Assembly (NCBI RefSeq): GCF_020859565.1
Contig: NZ_JAJHUO010000032.1
Location: forward strand, 1-64,000
From: Saccharothrix luteola
Lineage (GTDB): Bacteria > Actinomycetota > Actinomycetes > Mycobacteriales > Pseudonocardiaceae
Direction of reading: 5' to 3'
DNA length: 64,000 nt
Of this stretch, positions 43,068-52,148 are shown piece by piece (positions within the stretch are counted from its first letter, which is position 1; each line of letters starts with the position of its first letter). The translations under genes and the position numbers were made by a program. The notes under the pieces were generated by a model that did not search any database, was not told where the DNA came from, and saw nothing but the letters and a program-made list of their open reading frames with translations.

Positions 43068-44103
43068 GAGCAAGACCGCCGCGGTCACCGGGACGGGCTC
43101 GACCGGCGGGGGCCCGTCGGTCCGGCCCGCGGGCAGGCGACGGATCGCCTTCGCCCGCCTGCGCGACCTGGCGCTCATCCCCGCCATCATCGCGATCGCC
43201 GTCGTCGGCCAACTGGTCAGCCCGGTGTTCCTGCAACCCGACAACCTGATCAACATCCTGCAGACGATGTCGGAGATCGCCGTCCTGGTCCTGGCCCAGA
43301 CCCTGGTCCTGATCGTCAAGAAGATGGACCTCTCGCTGGAGTCCACCGTCGGCCTCGCGCCCGGGGTCGCCGCGTGGCTCACGGTGCCGGTCGGCACCGG
43401 TCACGGGCTGGGCCTGGTGCCGGGCGGCTGGTCGGTGCCCGTCACGCTGGCCGTCGGCGTCCTGGTCGGCGTGGTCAACGCGCTGTTCATCATCCGGTTC
43501 GGGCTCAACGGCTTCATCGTGACGCTCGGCATGCTGATCGTGCTGCGCGGCATCCTCACCGGCATCTCCGGCGGCCAGACCTTCTTCCGCCTCCCGGAGT
43601 CGATGCTCTACCTCGGCACCACGCAGTGGTTCGGCGTGCCCGTGTCGGTGTGGCTGTGCCTGGTCCTGTTCGCCATCGGCATCGTGGTCCTCGGCTTCAC
43701 CAGCTTCGGCCGGTCCCTCTACGCGATCGGCGGCAACGTCGACGCGGCCAAGGCCGCCGGCATCCGCACCGACCGCGTGCTCTGGATCGTCATCGTCACC
43801 GCGAGCCTGCTCGCCGCCCTCGGCGGCCTGCTGCTGTCCGGCCGACTGGCCTCGGTCGCCTCGGCGCAGGGCAACGGCTACATCTTCACCGTCTTCGCCG
43901 CCGCCGTCATCGGCGGCATCAGCCTCAACGGCGGCAAGGGCACCGTGTTCGGCGCCTTCACCGGCATCCTCCTGCTGTTCATGATCCAGAACGTGCTCAC
44001 CCTCGGCGGCGTCCCGGCGCAGTGGATCGGCGCCCTCAACGGCGCCATCATCCTCATCGCCCTGGCGGTGTCCCGCGTGACCGGGGGCAAGGCACAGGAT
44101 TAG
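43060..44103 (+). CDS. Sugar ABC importer, permease (RbsC type)
   Basis: 347 residues with 8-10 membrane helices. BPD_transp_2 motifs: ILQTMSEIAVLVLAQTLVLI, NALFIIRFGLNGFIVTLGML, YAIGGNVDAAKAAGI (the ATPase-coupling loop) and AAAVIGGISLNGGKGTVFGA. ATG 43060 overlaps the end of the ATPase gene, so translation is coupled. It completes the importer; no second permease gene is present, as usual for homodimeric RbsC systems. Confidence 0.92.
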   Translation: MPESKTAAVTGTGSTGGGPSVRPAGRRRIAFARLRDLALIPAIIAIAVVGQLVSPVFLQPDNLINILQTMSEIAVLVLAQTLVLIVKKMDLSLESTVGLAPGVAAWLTVPVGTGHGLGLVPGGWSVPVTLAVGVLVGVVNALFIIRFGLNGFIVTLGMLIVLRGILTGISGGQTFFRLPESMLYLGTTQWFGVPVSVWLCLVLFAIGIVVLGFTSFGRSLYAIGGNVDAAKAAGIRTDRVLWIVIVTASLLAALGGLLLSGRLASVASAQGNGYIFTVFAAAVIGGISLNGGKGTVFGAFTGILLLFMIQNVLTLGGVPAQWIGALNGAIILIALAVSRVTGGKAQD

Positions 44104-44273
44104 CGCCCGACCGACCTGCTCGGAGGGAGTTGTGGCCAGGACGGGTGAGAGGGCGCCTCGGTGGGGTGAAGGGCGGGGTGTGCGGTGGTGGGAGCGGCGG
44201 CGGCGCGGGTAGGCATGAAGCGCGGGCGGGGTCATGGCCGCCTTGCGACAGCTTGTCTTCATGAGGAGTGACG

Positions 44274-45092
44274 ATGTCCGCGCCGACGCTGAACCACCGG
44301 GCCACCGGGTACGACGCCCGCCAGGCGTACTGCATGGCCGAGGCCGCCCAGCTGGCCTACCAGGACCGCGAACAGATCGAGGCCACGGCCGCGGAGTGGG
44401 GGTTCGACCGGGTCCGCCACCACCACTCGACGTTCTCCCCGCCGTTCGCGATCAGCGACACCCAGGCGTACACGATGGCCGGTCCGACGATGATCGTGAC
44501 CGCGTTCCGCGGCACGGAGCCCGCGCAGCTGCGCGACTGGCTGTCGGACACGACCACGCCACCGTGGCCCGGTCCGGCGCGCACCGGTCTGGTCCACTAC
44601 GGATTCGCCGAGGCGCTGCGCGCGGTGATGCCGTCCGTGCTCGCGGCGGTGGAGGAGCTGCGCGACGACGAGCAGACGGTGTGGTTCACCGGGCACAGCC
44701 TCGGCGGTGGCCTGGCCATGCTGGCCGCGGCCTGGCTGCACTTCGAGGACCCGCGGCTCTCGGCCCAGGGCGTCTACACCTTCGGCCAGCCCCGCACCTG
44801 CGACCGGGCCCTGGCCGACGCCTACGACAAGGCCTTGGCCGGACGCACGTTCCGGGTGGTCAACAACAACGACGTGGTCGCGCAGGTCCCGCCGGAGCCG
44901 GTGTTCCACCACGTCGCGGCCCTGCGCTACATCGACTCCTCCGGCCGGGTCCGCGAGTCCATGCCCGTGGTGTCCAACCTGCTCGACCGCGGCAAGGGTC
45001 TCGCCGCCGACCCGTTCGCGCCGGCCAGTGACGGGATGCGGGACCACCTCATGAAGGCGTACGTGGCCGCCTTGGAGAAGAACCTCCCCTAG
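44274..45092 (+). CDS. Class 3 lipase-family protein
   Basis: 272 residues from ATG 44274, with GAGGAG at 44263-44268; a GTG at 44268 is in frame but overlaps the ribosome-binding site. Lipase_3 features: MIVTAFRGTEPAQLRDWLSD, nucleophile Ser142 in FTGHSLGGGLAM, TFGQPRTCD, and VNNNDVVAQVPPEPVFHHVA with the catalytic Asp and a candidate His. No signal peptide, so probably intracellular; the substrate is unknown. The 3' end overlaps the convergent M20 gene by 44 bp. Confidence 0.85.
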   Translation: MSAPTLNHRATGYDARQAYCMAEAAQLAYQDREQIEATAAEWGFDRVRHHHSTFSPPFAISDTQAYTMAGPTMIVTAFRGTEPAQLRDWLSDTTTPPWPGPARTGLVHYGFAEALRAVMPSVLAAVEELRDDEQTVWFTGHSLGGGLAMLAAAWLHFEDPRLSAQGVYTFGQPRTCDRALADAYDKALAGRTFRVVNNNDVVAQVPPEPVFHHVAALRYIDSSGRVRESMPVVSNLLDRGKGLAADPFAPASDGMRDHLMKAYVAALEKNLP

Positions 45093-46290
45093 GGCCCGGG
45101 TCGTCCGACAGGGCGGCCAGCCGGTGGGTCAGCAGGCCGGACATGGCGCGCACGCCATGGCCGATCGCCCGTTCGTCGGCGGCGAAGTCGGGCGCGTGCG
45201 GCGCGCCGTTGATCCCCGACTCCTCGTCCGCGACGCCGAGGTAGAACTGCGCGCCCGGCGCCTCGTCGAGGAACAGCGCGAAGTCCTCGCAGTTGAACGG
45301 CCAGGACGCCCGGCCCCACAGGACGGACTCCGGCCCCAGCGCCGCGCCCAGGTACCGACCGGCGGCCGTGCTGAGCTCCGCCGAGTTCACCAGGGCGGGG
45401 AACGGGTCGCCCGCGAACTCGACGTGCCCGCCCGCGGCCGTCGCGATCCGCTCGACCCGGGCGCGCAGCTCCCGGTTGCGCTCCTGCGGCCAGACCCGCA
45501 GCAGCACGGTGACGGCGGGCCGCGCGTCGGGCGTCTGCCCGGTCCACTGGGAGACGGACACGGACTCCTGGATCGACGCGGCGGCGCCGGGTTCCAGCAA
45601 CGCGGTGAAGTGGGCGTGGTAGGCGGCGACGCTCCGCGGGAACTCGACGGTGCCGAGCTCCGCCACCTCGGCCGCGACGGCGGCGAGGGCCGCGTCGTCA
45701 CCGCCCGGGAGCACCACCTGGAGGTGGTCGAGCCCGGGCAGGCCGTATCCGGGGGACACCGCGATGGTGCCGGAGGGGAACGGACTGCAGTGCAGCGCGT
45801 AGAACTCGCGCGGCGCGAGCCGTTGCACCAAGCCGGTGCCCAGCATCGCGCGTGCGCCGCGCAAGGGCTCCTCGGCCGGCTGGAAGACGAACACCAGCCG
45901 GCCGCGCACCTGCTCGGAGCGCCGAGCCAGGTCCCGGGCGACGCCGACGCCGATGGCGGTGTGCAGGTCGTGCCCGCACAGGTGCGCGACGCCGGGGACG
46001 CGCGAGGCGAAGCCCTCGTCGAACACCCGGCCCGACGGCGGGATGGGCAGCACGTTCCGCCGCGCGTCGACGGCGTCCATGTCCGCCCGGTAGGCCACCG
46101 TGGGGCCGGCCGCGGCACCGTCGAGCACCGCGACGACCCCGTGCCCGCCGACGCCGGTCGTCACCTCCAGCCCGGCCGCGCGCAGCTGCTCGGCGACCAG
46201 CCCGGCCGTCTCCCGCTCCTCGCCGGCGAGTTCGGGACGGCGGTGGATCTCCCGGCGGAGCTCGATCAGCTCGGCGTCAAGGCTCGTCAC
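45049..46290 (-). CDS. M20-family amidohydrolase (IAA-amino-acid hydrolase/aminobenzoyl-glutamate type)
   Basis: 413 residues from GTG 46290 (VTSLDAELIELRREIHRRPE), the standard M20D opening. Metal-site motifs: TVAYRADMDAVDA, VAHLCGHDLHTAIGVGVARD, FVFQPAEEPLRGARAML, ALHCSPFPSGTIAVSPGYGL, NCEDFALFLDEAPGAQFYLG. It should hydrolyse an N-acyl amino acid or peptide-like amide in the cytosol. The open frame continues upstream into a monooxygenase remnant, so the start was set by family alignment. The C-terminal tail overlaps the convergent lipase. Confidence 0.85.
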   Translation of the reverse strand: MTSLDAELIELRREIHRRPELAGEERETAGLVAEQLRAAGLEVTTGVGGHGVVAVLDGAAAGPTVAYRADMDAVDARRNVLPIPPSGRVFDEGFASRVPGVAHLCGHDLHTAIGVGVARDLARRSEQVRGRLVFVFQPAEEPLRGARAMLGTGLVQRLAPREFYALHCSPFPSGTIAVSPGYGLPGLDHLQVVLPGGDDAALAAVAAEVAELGTVEFPRSVAAYHAHFTALLEPGAAASIQESVSVSQWTGQTPDARPAVTVLLRVWPQERNRELRARVERIATAAGGHVEFAGDPFPALVNSAELSTAAGRYLGAALGPESVLWGRASWPFNCEDFALFLDEAPGAQFYLGVADEESGINGAPHAPDFAADERAIGHGVRAMSGLLTHRLAALSDDPGPRGGSSPRRPRTPS

Positions 46291-46339
46291 CGGTAGATCT
46301 TGCGCACAACCGTTGGTTCCGCGCACCACCATTTCGTCG

Positions 46340-46690
46340 TCACCGCGCCGTGCCGGACAGGGCCGGAGCCGACCGTGCGGCGGTCTCCGCCGCCAGTCGG
46401 CGGTCGCGGAGCTCGCGGCCCACACCGACGACGACCGAGCGCAACGCCGCGGCCCACGACCGGACGGGACGAACATCTGCTGCCTGAGCCGGGCGGTGCG
46501 CTGGTTCTTCGTGATGAACGGGCGCAACCCGGCCTCCCAGGCGTCCAGGGCGGCGTCGAGGTCGTCGGGGTGCTCCCGCAGCGCCGTGCCCAGCGCGGCG
46601 CCGCCGCGGAGCGAGGACGTGGCGCCCATGCCCGAGTAGAGGTGCATGCACCACGCCGCATCCCCCACCAGGACGACCCGCGGTCGACCG
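46340..46690 (-). pseudogene. FAD-dependent monooxygenase C-terminal remnant
   Basis: Reading leftwards from about 46690: RVVLVGDAAWCMHLYSGMGA, then SLRGGAALGTALREHPDDLD and RTARLRQQMFVPSGR. The GDAAW motif and helices after it are the FAD-binding end of PHBH-type aromatic or antibiotic-inactivating hydroxylases. The rest of the tail is in another frame near 46470 (LRSVVVGVGRELRDRRLAAE, stop at 46340). The first 270 or so residues, with the GxGxxG motif, are missing; at about 46683 the sequence changes to a truncated gene on the other strand. Confidence 0.65.
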
Positions 46691-47858
46691 CGACGAGGCG
46701 ACGGCGCTGGCGGTGTGGGCGTTCCGCGAGGCGGACGCGCGGGGCGCCGACACCGTCGACGTGGGCGGCTCCCCCACCACCGCGGCGGACCTGACCGCGG
46801 TGGCGGACCTGCTCGCCCAGCTCGACGCGTACCGCCGGCGCGGCGCCGACTACGAGGCGGAGCGGTTCGCCGGGCTGCTCACCGAACTGCACGCGCGGAC
46901 GACCGCGAACGGTCCCCGTGCCGAGGTCCTCGGTCCCGACGAACCCGCCGAGACGCCACTGCGCAAGGTCCGGCTGACGGCGCTGGGCGCGCGGCCGCGC
47001 TCAGAGTCCACCGCGGACGTCTACTTCGCCTCGGGCGACGTGGTCCTGGTGCAGCACGCCACTCCCCTGCGCGCCGCGCAGCACCTGGCCACGTCGAACG
47101 TGGTCTCCGAGTCGGCGACGCGCAGCGCGAGCCGAGCGGTGACGGTGAAGACCAACCGGGTCGCCAAGACCTCGCTCACCCCCGTCGGCACGGCCTGGGA
47201 CGACCTGCCGCGGGCTCTGGTGGTCGACGACTACGCCGCGGCCGCGGAACGGTTGGCCGAGCTGCCGCCGCGCCAGGTCCGCGCGAGGGTCGAGGCCGAA
47301 CCGGTCCGCGCGGTCCGCGTCGCCGAGGTGTCCGACCTGGCCTACGACCCGGCCGCACAACGCCTCACCGCCACGCTGCACGACTCCACCGGCGCCTCGT
47401 GCGTGCTGGAGGCGGCGCACCGCGCCGTGGCGCCGCGGTCGCTCGACGCGCTGGCGGCGGCGTTGCGCGCCGGCCCGACCACGATCACCGGCTCCGTCCG
47501 CCGCCACCGCGGCACGCTGGTCGTCGACCCGCTGGCCGTCCACACCCGGGCCGGCGTGGTCGTTGTGGACTTGGCGACGGACACGACCCCGCAGCCGCTG
47601 CCGCCGGGCGTCACGACGGCGGATCCGTTGAGCGCGAGCGTGGGCGGCGCGCTGACCGTGCTGGCCGACGCCTCGCACCGAGGCCTGGGCCACCTGACCG
47701 ACAGCCTGCTCGCCCGCGTGCGCGAGGCCGGCGCCCACCTGCACGGCACGGGCCTGCGCGCGGCGGCGGCCCTCGTCACGGCGTTCGCCGACACCCCGTC
47801 CGCGACCACCTGGTTCAAGGCCCACCTGAGGCTGCTGGTCACGGCCGATGCCCGCTGA
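46683..47858 (+). pseudogene. 5'-truncated gene of unknown function
   Basis: The open frame appears to begin inside a coding sequence (VDRDEATALAVWAFREADAR) exactly where the monooxygenase remnant ends, so its natural start is lost; GTG 46713 is the first possible start, giving 381 residues. Codon bias is strong throughout. I do not recognise the family; the protein is Ala/Arg/Leu-rich and soluble, with DVYFASGDVVLVQHATPLRA and TTITGSVRRHRGTLVVDPLA, and has no cysteine cluster or nucleotide-binding motif. It may be the C-terminal part of a larger protein. Confidence 0.5.
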
Positions 47859-47907
47859 CAGTGCGGCTGGGCGGCGGCGTCGGCGGGCGGCAGGCTAGGT
47901 TGCCCCG

Positions 47908-48348
47908 GTGAGCCTCCTCGATGACGTGGCCGAGCGCGACGGCTGGCGGTGCTGGGTGTGCGACGAACCGGTCGACCCCGACATGTCGGTGAACGACTCG
48001 CGCGGGCCGAGCGTCGACAGCCGGACCGCCGACCGGAAGGCCAAGGTCGCCGAACGGCTCGCGCACCGCGGGTGCAACACCCGCAAGGGCGCGGTCGCCG
48101 CGGTCATCCCCTGGCCGGACCGCCTGCACGTGGCCGAACCGGCGCCGCTGATCACCGTGGCCGGGAGGCTGGAGCGCAAGGGCGGTCGCGAGGTGGTGGC
48201 CCGTTGCCCGACCGGGCCGGACGCCCGGGAGGCAGCGGACTGGCTGGTGGACCGGTTCTCCCGACTGGCGCCGGGGCTGCCGGTGACCGCCACGGTCGAG
48301 GCGGGCGGCGGTCAGTTCCTCGTGGTCCTGGCCACCGGCCGCCGCTGA
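47908..48348 (+). CDS. Small HNH-nuclease-like zinc protein
   Basis: 146 residues from GTG 47908. Residues about 11-65 have the HNH/treble-clef layout: RDGWRCWVCDEPV (Cys15, Cys18), then AHRGCNTRKGA (second metal pair, the Asn and the KG of HNH enzymes). Between them the usual VDH of the first histidine reads PSVDSRTAD, so the catalytic His is replaced by Ser. The C-terminal half (EVVARCPTGPDAREAADWLV) has no known domain. It may be a zinc-stabilised DNA-binding protein or a catalytically dead HNH relative. Confidence 0.6.
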   Translation: MSLLDDVAERDGWRCWVCDEPVDPDMSVNDSRGPSVDSRTADRKAKVAERLAHRGCNTRKGAVAAVIPWPDRLHVAEPAPLITVAGRLERKGGREVVARCPTGPDAREAADWLVDRFSRLAPGLPVTATVEAGGGQFLVVLATGRR

Positions 48349-48562
48349 CCGGGCGCGCCCGGCCGCCACTGACCGGGCCCCACTGACCGGCCGCTGCTGA
48401 CCGGCGCGACCGAGCGCACCCCCGCCGTCGAGCGGGTCCACCGGCGACCGGGCCCTTCCCCAATGGTTCAACCACTGTGCGCGGAGTGTTCCCGCGCACG
48501 TCGGCGCCGTGGAACGCGACCCGACGAGGCTTCTCGCCACCCACCGGCAGAGAGGCACCTTC

Positions 48563-50395
48563 ATGGCGGAGAACCGAGTCGGACGGCGCGCACTGCTCCA
48601 GGCCGCGGTCGTGGCGCCTGCCGCCGCGATGGCACCCGCGGTGCTCTCACCCCTCGCGCACGGTGACGAGCGCGACGAGCGCAAGGCGGCCCGACCGGAC
48701 ACCGCCGACCCCCGCTTCACCATCGCGGTGCTGCCCGACACCCAGTACCTGCTCGACGAGGGTGGCTCGGACCCCGAGCCGGTGCGCGTGGCGTTGCGCG
48801 AGGTGGCGCGCCGCCGTGACGCGAACGTGGTGTTCCTGACCCAGCTCGGCGACGTGACCGAACACGGCACGGAGACCGAGGTGCGGCTGGCCGACTCGGT
48901 GTTCACCGACGGCGTCCCCTACAGCGTGCTGGCGGGCAACCACGACGTGCCGGGCAACACCGACGACCGGCGCGGGCCGACGCCGTTCTCCAGGGTGTTC
49001 GGGCCGGAGCGGTTCCGCCGCATGCCGACCTTCGGCGGGTTCGCCCCGGACGGCTACAACAGCTACCACGTCCTCCGCGCCGGCGGGCGGCAGTGGCTGG
49101 TGCTCGCGCTGGACTGGCGGGTGTCGGACCAGGGGATCGAGTGGGCGCAGGGTGTGCTGGACCGGCACCGGTCGCTGCCCGCCATCCTCACCACGCACGA
49201 CCTCGTCGCGGGCAGCCCGGACGCGCAGCTCTCCGCGCACGGCAGGCACCTGTGGGACAACCTGATCCGCCGCAACGACCAGGTCTTCCTCACCCTCAAC
49301 GGGCACTACTGGCCGTCCGGCCGCACCACCCTGGTCAACGACCACGGCCACGACGTGCACCTGCACCTGACCAACTACCAGGACCGCTACTACGGCGGCG
49401 CGGGCATGGTCCGGTTCTACACGTTCGACCTCTCGCGCGACGTCATCGACGTGGAGACGTTCTCGCCGTGGCTGCTGGACCGCGACGGCGACACGCGGCC
49501 CGAGTCGGAGACCGCGAGGCTGACCGGCGACACCGACCGGTTCACCGTGGAGATCGACTTCCGGGAGCGGTTCGCGGGCTTCGCGCCGCCCGTCGTGCCG
49601 CCGGCGCGTCCGGCGAGCGCCGTCGTCACGCGCGACACGGTGGCGTACTGGCGGTTCGACGCGGCCGGGTTCCCGGCGGGCGAAGGTCCCGTGCCGGCGG
49701 GCGCGGTGGCGCGGGACCTCACCGGCCGCGGCAACGACCTCACCGTCACGCGGCTGCACGGGAGCGGCCCGGACGTGCTGACCTGGTCGACCGAGCACCA
49801 CGACGACCAGCCCGCGCACGCGAGCCTGCGCTTCGACGGCGGCAAGGACCCCGACCGCGGCGCGGTGCTGCGCACGTCCGACACCGCACCGCTCAACGCC
49901 ATGCGGTTCGAGGCGGGCTACACCATCGAGACGTTCTTCAAGCTGCCCGACCCGCTCGTCGGCGACCACGCGTGGATGGGCCTGCTCAGCTGGGAAGGCC
50001 GCGCCGGCGACGCGGGCAAGACCAGCGGCTGGTCCGACGACGAGCCGACGTGCAGCCTCAACCTGTCCGGTGAGCGGTTCCTCCAGTTCGTGGTCTACCC
50101 GGTGCCCGTCGACGCCGACCCCACGTCGTGGAGCCACGCCGTGCCGGTCGGTCGGTGGACGCACGTCGCCGTGGTCAACGACGGTCGCCACACCAGGATG
50201 TACGTCGACGGCGCGAAGATCGCCCGCAACGCCGCCGAGGAGTCACGCGGCATCTCGACCCTGGGCAGGCCGTTCGCGCTCGGCGGCACCCAGTTCGCGC
50301 TGCGCTACGGCCAGGGCTTCCACGGCTGGATCGGCGACACGCGGATCACCGCGAAGGGCCTGCGGCCCGACCAGTTCCTGACCGCGCGACGGTGA
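48563..50395 (+). CDS. Tat-exported metallophosphoesterase with C-terminal LamG-like domain
   Basis: 610 residues from ATG 48563. Twin-arginine signal (VGRRALLQAAVVAPAA, cleavage near AHG). Residues about 50-290 are a calcineurin-type phosphoesterase: VLPDTQYLLDEGG, TQLGDVTEHG, AGNHDVPGNTDD, TTHDLVAG, LTLNGHYWPSGRT. HY replaces the usual HxH in the last motif. Residues about 370-610 form a concanavalin-like LamG domain (TVAYWRFDAAGFPAGEGPVP, FEAGYTIETFFKLPDPLVGD, WTHVAVVNDGRHTRMYVDGA). An extracellular phosphatase or nucleotidase bound to a glycan or the cell wall is likely. Confidence 0.88.
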   Translation: MAENRVGRRALLQAAVVAPAAAMAPAVLSPLAHGDERDERKAARPDTADPRFTIAVLPDTQYLLDEGGSDPEPVRVALREVARRRDANVVFLTQLGDVTEHGTETEVRLADSVFTDGVPYSVLAGNHDVPGNTDDRRGPTPFSRVFGPERFRRMPTFGGFAPDGYNSYHVLRAGGRQWLVLALDWRVSDQGIEWAQGVLDRHRSLPAILTTHDLVAGSPDAQLSAHGRHLWDNLIRRNDQVFLTLNGHYWPSGRTTLVNDHGHDVHLHLTNYQDRYYGGAGMVRFYTFDLSRDVIDVETFSPWLLDRDGDTRPESETARLTGDTDRFTVEIDFRERFAGFAPPVVPPARPASAVVTRDTVAYWRFDAAGFPAGEGPVPAGAVARDLTGRGNDLTVTRLHGSGPDVLTWSTEHHDDQPAHASLRFDGGKDPDRGAVLRTSDTAPLNAMRFEAGYTIETFFKLPDPLVGDHAWMGLLSWEGRAGDAGKTSGWSDDEPTCSLNLSGERFLQFVVYPVPVDADPTSWSHAVPVGRWTHVAVVNDGRHTRMYVDGAKIARNAAEESRGISTLGRPFALGGTQFALRYGQGFHGWIGDTRITAKGLRPDQFLTARR

Positions 50396-50419
50396 TCGTC
50401 GCCGAGCGCGTGCCCCGCT

Positions 50420-51039
50420 TCGAGGGGGTGCTACACAGGCCAGGTTCGCGACCGGGACAGCCGCGAAGTACGCGTGACCGGCCTCCAAGGGGTGCCCGCC
50501 GGGGCCGAACTCGAACTTCTTCCAGGTCACGCCGTTGATCGAATTGCCCTTGCTCGCGACCTCGTCCCGAAGACCGACGTCGGGTCGAGCTGACGGCACA
50601 GCTCCACGGCTTCGCCCGGCATCCTCGACGGCAGGACGTCCCACGAGAAGGTGTACCTGGGCACCGCGCCGCGCAGGCGGAGGCAGGAGTCCAGCAGGAC
50701 CCAGTCGGTCAGCAGATTGATCGTGCCGCCCCGCTCGCTCGACATGGATCGGAAGTGGGTCATGCCCGTGCCGGAGGTGGTACTCACTGCGGTAGACGCA
50801 GGTCCACATGCACAGGACCAGGGTCTCCTCGACCGGCACGCCGAACTCGCGGCACACCCGGTCGAGGTTGCCGACCGTGGTCCGGGCGATCCGGCGGTTC
50901 GACCCTCCGTCACACGCCAGGTTCGCGAGCGGGTGCCCAACCGGGAGGCGAGCACCGCGGGCCACGCGCTCGTGCCGGGATCCCGCAATTCCTGGCCGCG
51001 GGTGCAGCTGCAGCCGTTCGCCACGAGGAGTCCGATCAT
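50420..51039 (-). pseudogene. SGNH-like accessory gene of the carbamoyltransferase locus, several frameshifts
   Basis: Pieces in different frames assemble into one protein. From ATG 51039 it reads MIGLLVANGCSCTRGQELRD (an SGNH-type first block), then after a shift near 50940 HPLANLACDGGSNRRIARTT and VPVEETLVLCMWTCVYRSEY. After another near 50760 come RGGTINLLTDWVLLDSCLRL and VPRYTFSWDVLPSRMPGEA, and after another near 50570 VASKGNSINGVTWKKFEFGP and GGHPLEAGHAYFAA. From memory this resembles DUF6071-type proteins found beside carbamoyltransferases. The start lies 5 bp after the carbamoyltransferase stop, so they once formed an operon. Non-functional as read. Confidence 0.55.
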
Positions 51040-51044
51040 GACCG

Positions 51045-52109
51045 TCACAGCACCTCGATCCCCTCGCGCCGGCCGAACGCCGACGCGTGCTCCCAGGAGT
51101 TCACCAGCGGTTCGCCCCGCGAGTTCAGGCTCGTGTTGAGCAGCATCGGGCACCCGGTTTCCAGCTCCCACTCGTGCAGCACCCGGTAGAGCAGCGGGTG
51201 CTGCTCCCGGGTCACCGTCTGCACCCGGTTGGTGCCGTCGGCGTGCACGACGGCCGGGAACCTCCCCGGGTCCCTTGCACCGCGCGGTGAACCACATGTA
51301 CGGCGTCGCCGGGACCGGCATCTCGAAGAACTCCGCCGTGCGTTCCTCCCGGATCACCGGCGCGAACGGGCGGAACTTCTCCCGCCCCTTCACCTCGTTG
51401 ACGCGGTCCTTCATCCGCCTGGTCCGCGGGTCCGCCGGGATCGACCGGTTGCCCAGCGCGCGGGCCGAACTCGGCACGCCCGTTCGCCACCGCGAGGACC
51501 CCGTCCGCCTTGAGCCCATCGACGACCTCGTGGGGATCGAGCGCCCGCCGGATCTCGGTGCCCAGGGAGGGCCCGGACCACGTCACCGGTTCCCGCGTGG
51601 TGGCCGCGACGGCGCCCAGGCTCGACCCGGCGTCACCGGGGTTGGGGAAGATCCACACGTGGTCGAAGTCGCCGGTCGCGCAGATCCTGGAGTTGGCGAC
51701 GCAGTTCAGCGCCACGCCGCCCATCAGCACCAGGTTGCGGCTGCCGGTCTCGCGGCGCGCCCACCGCGCCGCGCCCGGCAGCACCTCCTCCGTGACGGCC
51801 TGGACGCCGGCCGCGAGGTCCTCGGGCAGCGCCTCGGGCATCCAGTCGCCGATGCCTCGGTGCACGTTGGCGCGCAACCGGAAACCCGGTTCGTCGATCG
51901 CGATCCACTCGGCCCGGAGGTGGTCGGTGTACCGGGGCTCGCCGAAGGCGGCCATCCCCATGGTGGTGTACTCGTCCTCGTTCGGGCGCAGGCCGCAGCG
52001 CCGGGTGAAGGCGCTGTACAGCAGCCCGAGGCTGTGCGGGTAGCGACGGCGGAACAGCACGTCCAGCCCGTCGCGCGCGGTGCACTTCGAGATGGTGAAC
52101 GTCGGTCAC
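51045..52109 (-). pseudogene. NodU/CmcH-type carbamoyltransferase, 5'-deleted with two frameshifts
   Basis: Piece 1 (to about 51460): YPHSLGLLYSAFTRRCGLRP, EDEYTTMGMAAFGEPRY, NLVLMGGVALNCVANSRICA, WIFPNPGDAGSSLGAVAA. A 2-base loss in the GCGCGCG run near 51460 leads to piece 2 (RALGNRSIPADPRTRRMKDR, EKFRPFAPVIREER, PATPYMWFTARCK). One extra G near 51273 leads to piece 3 (HADGTNRVQTVTREQHPLLY, CPMLLNTSLNSRGEPLVNSW), stop at 51045. The N-terminal about 170 residues with the kinase-like nucleotide site are missing; a good ribosome-binding site and GTG at 52109 remain but enter the wrong frame. The enzyme would have O-carbamoylated a sugar or polyketide. Confidence 0.75.
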
Positions 52110-52148
52110 CGGTTCCCTCCTCCGTCGAGACGACCACCTCCCGGACGG

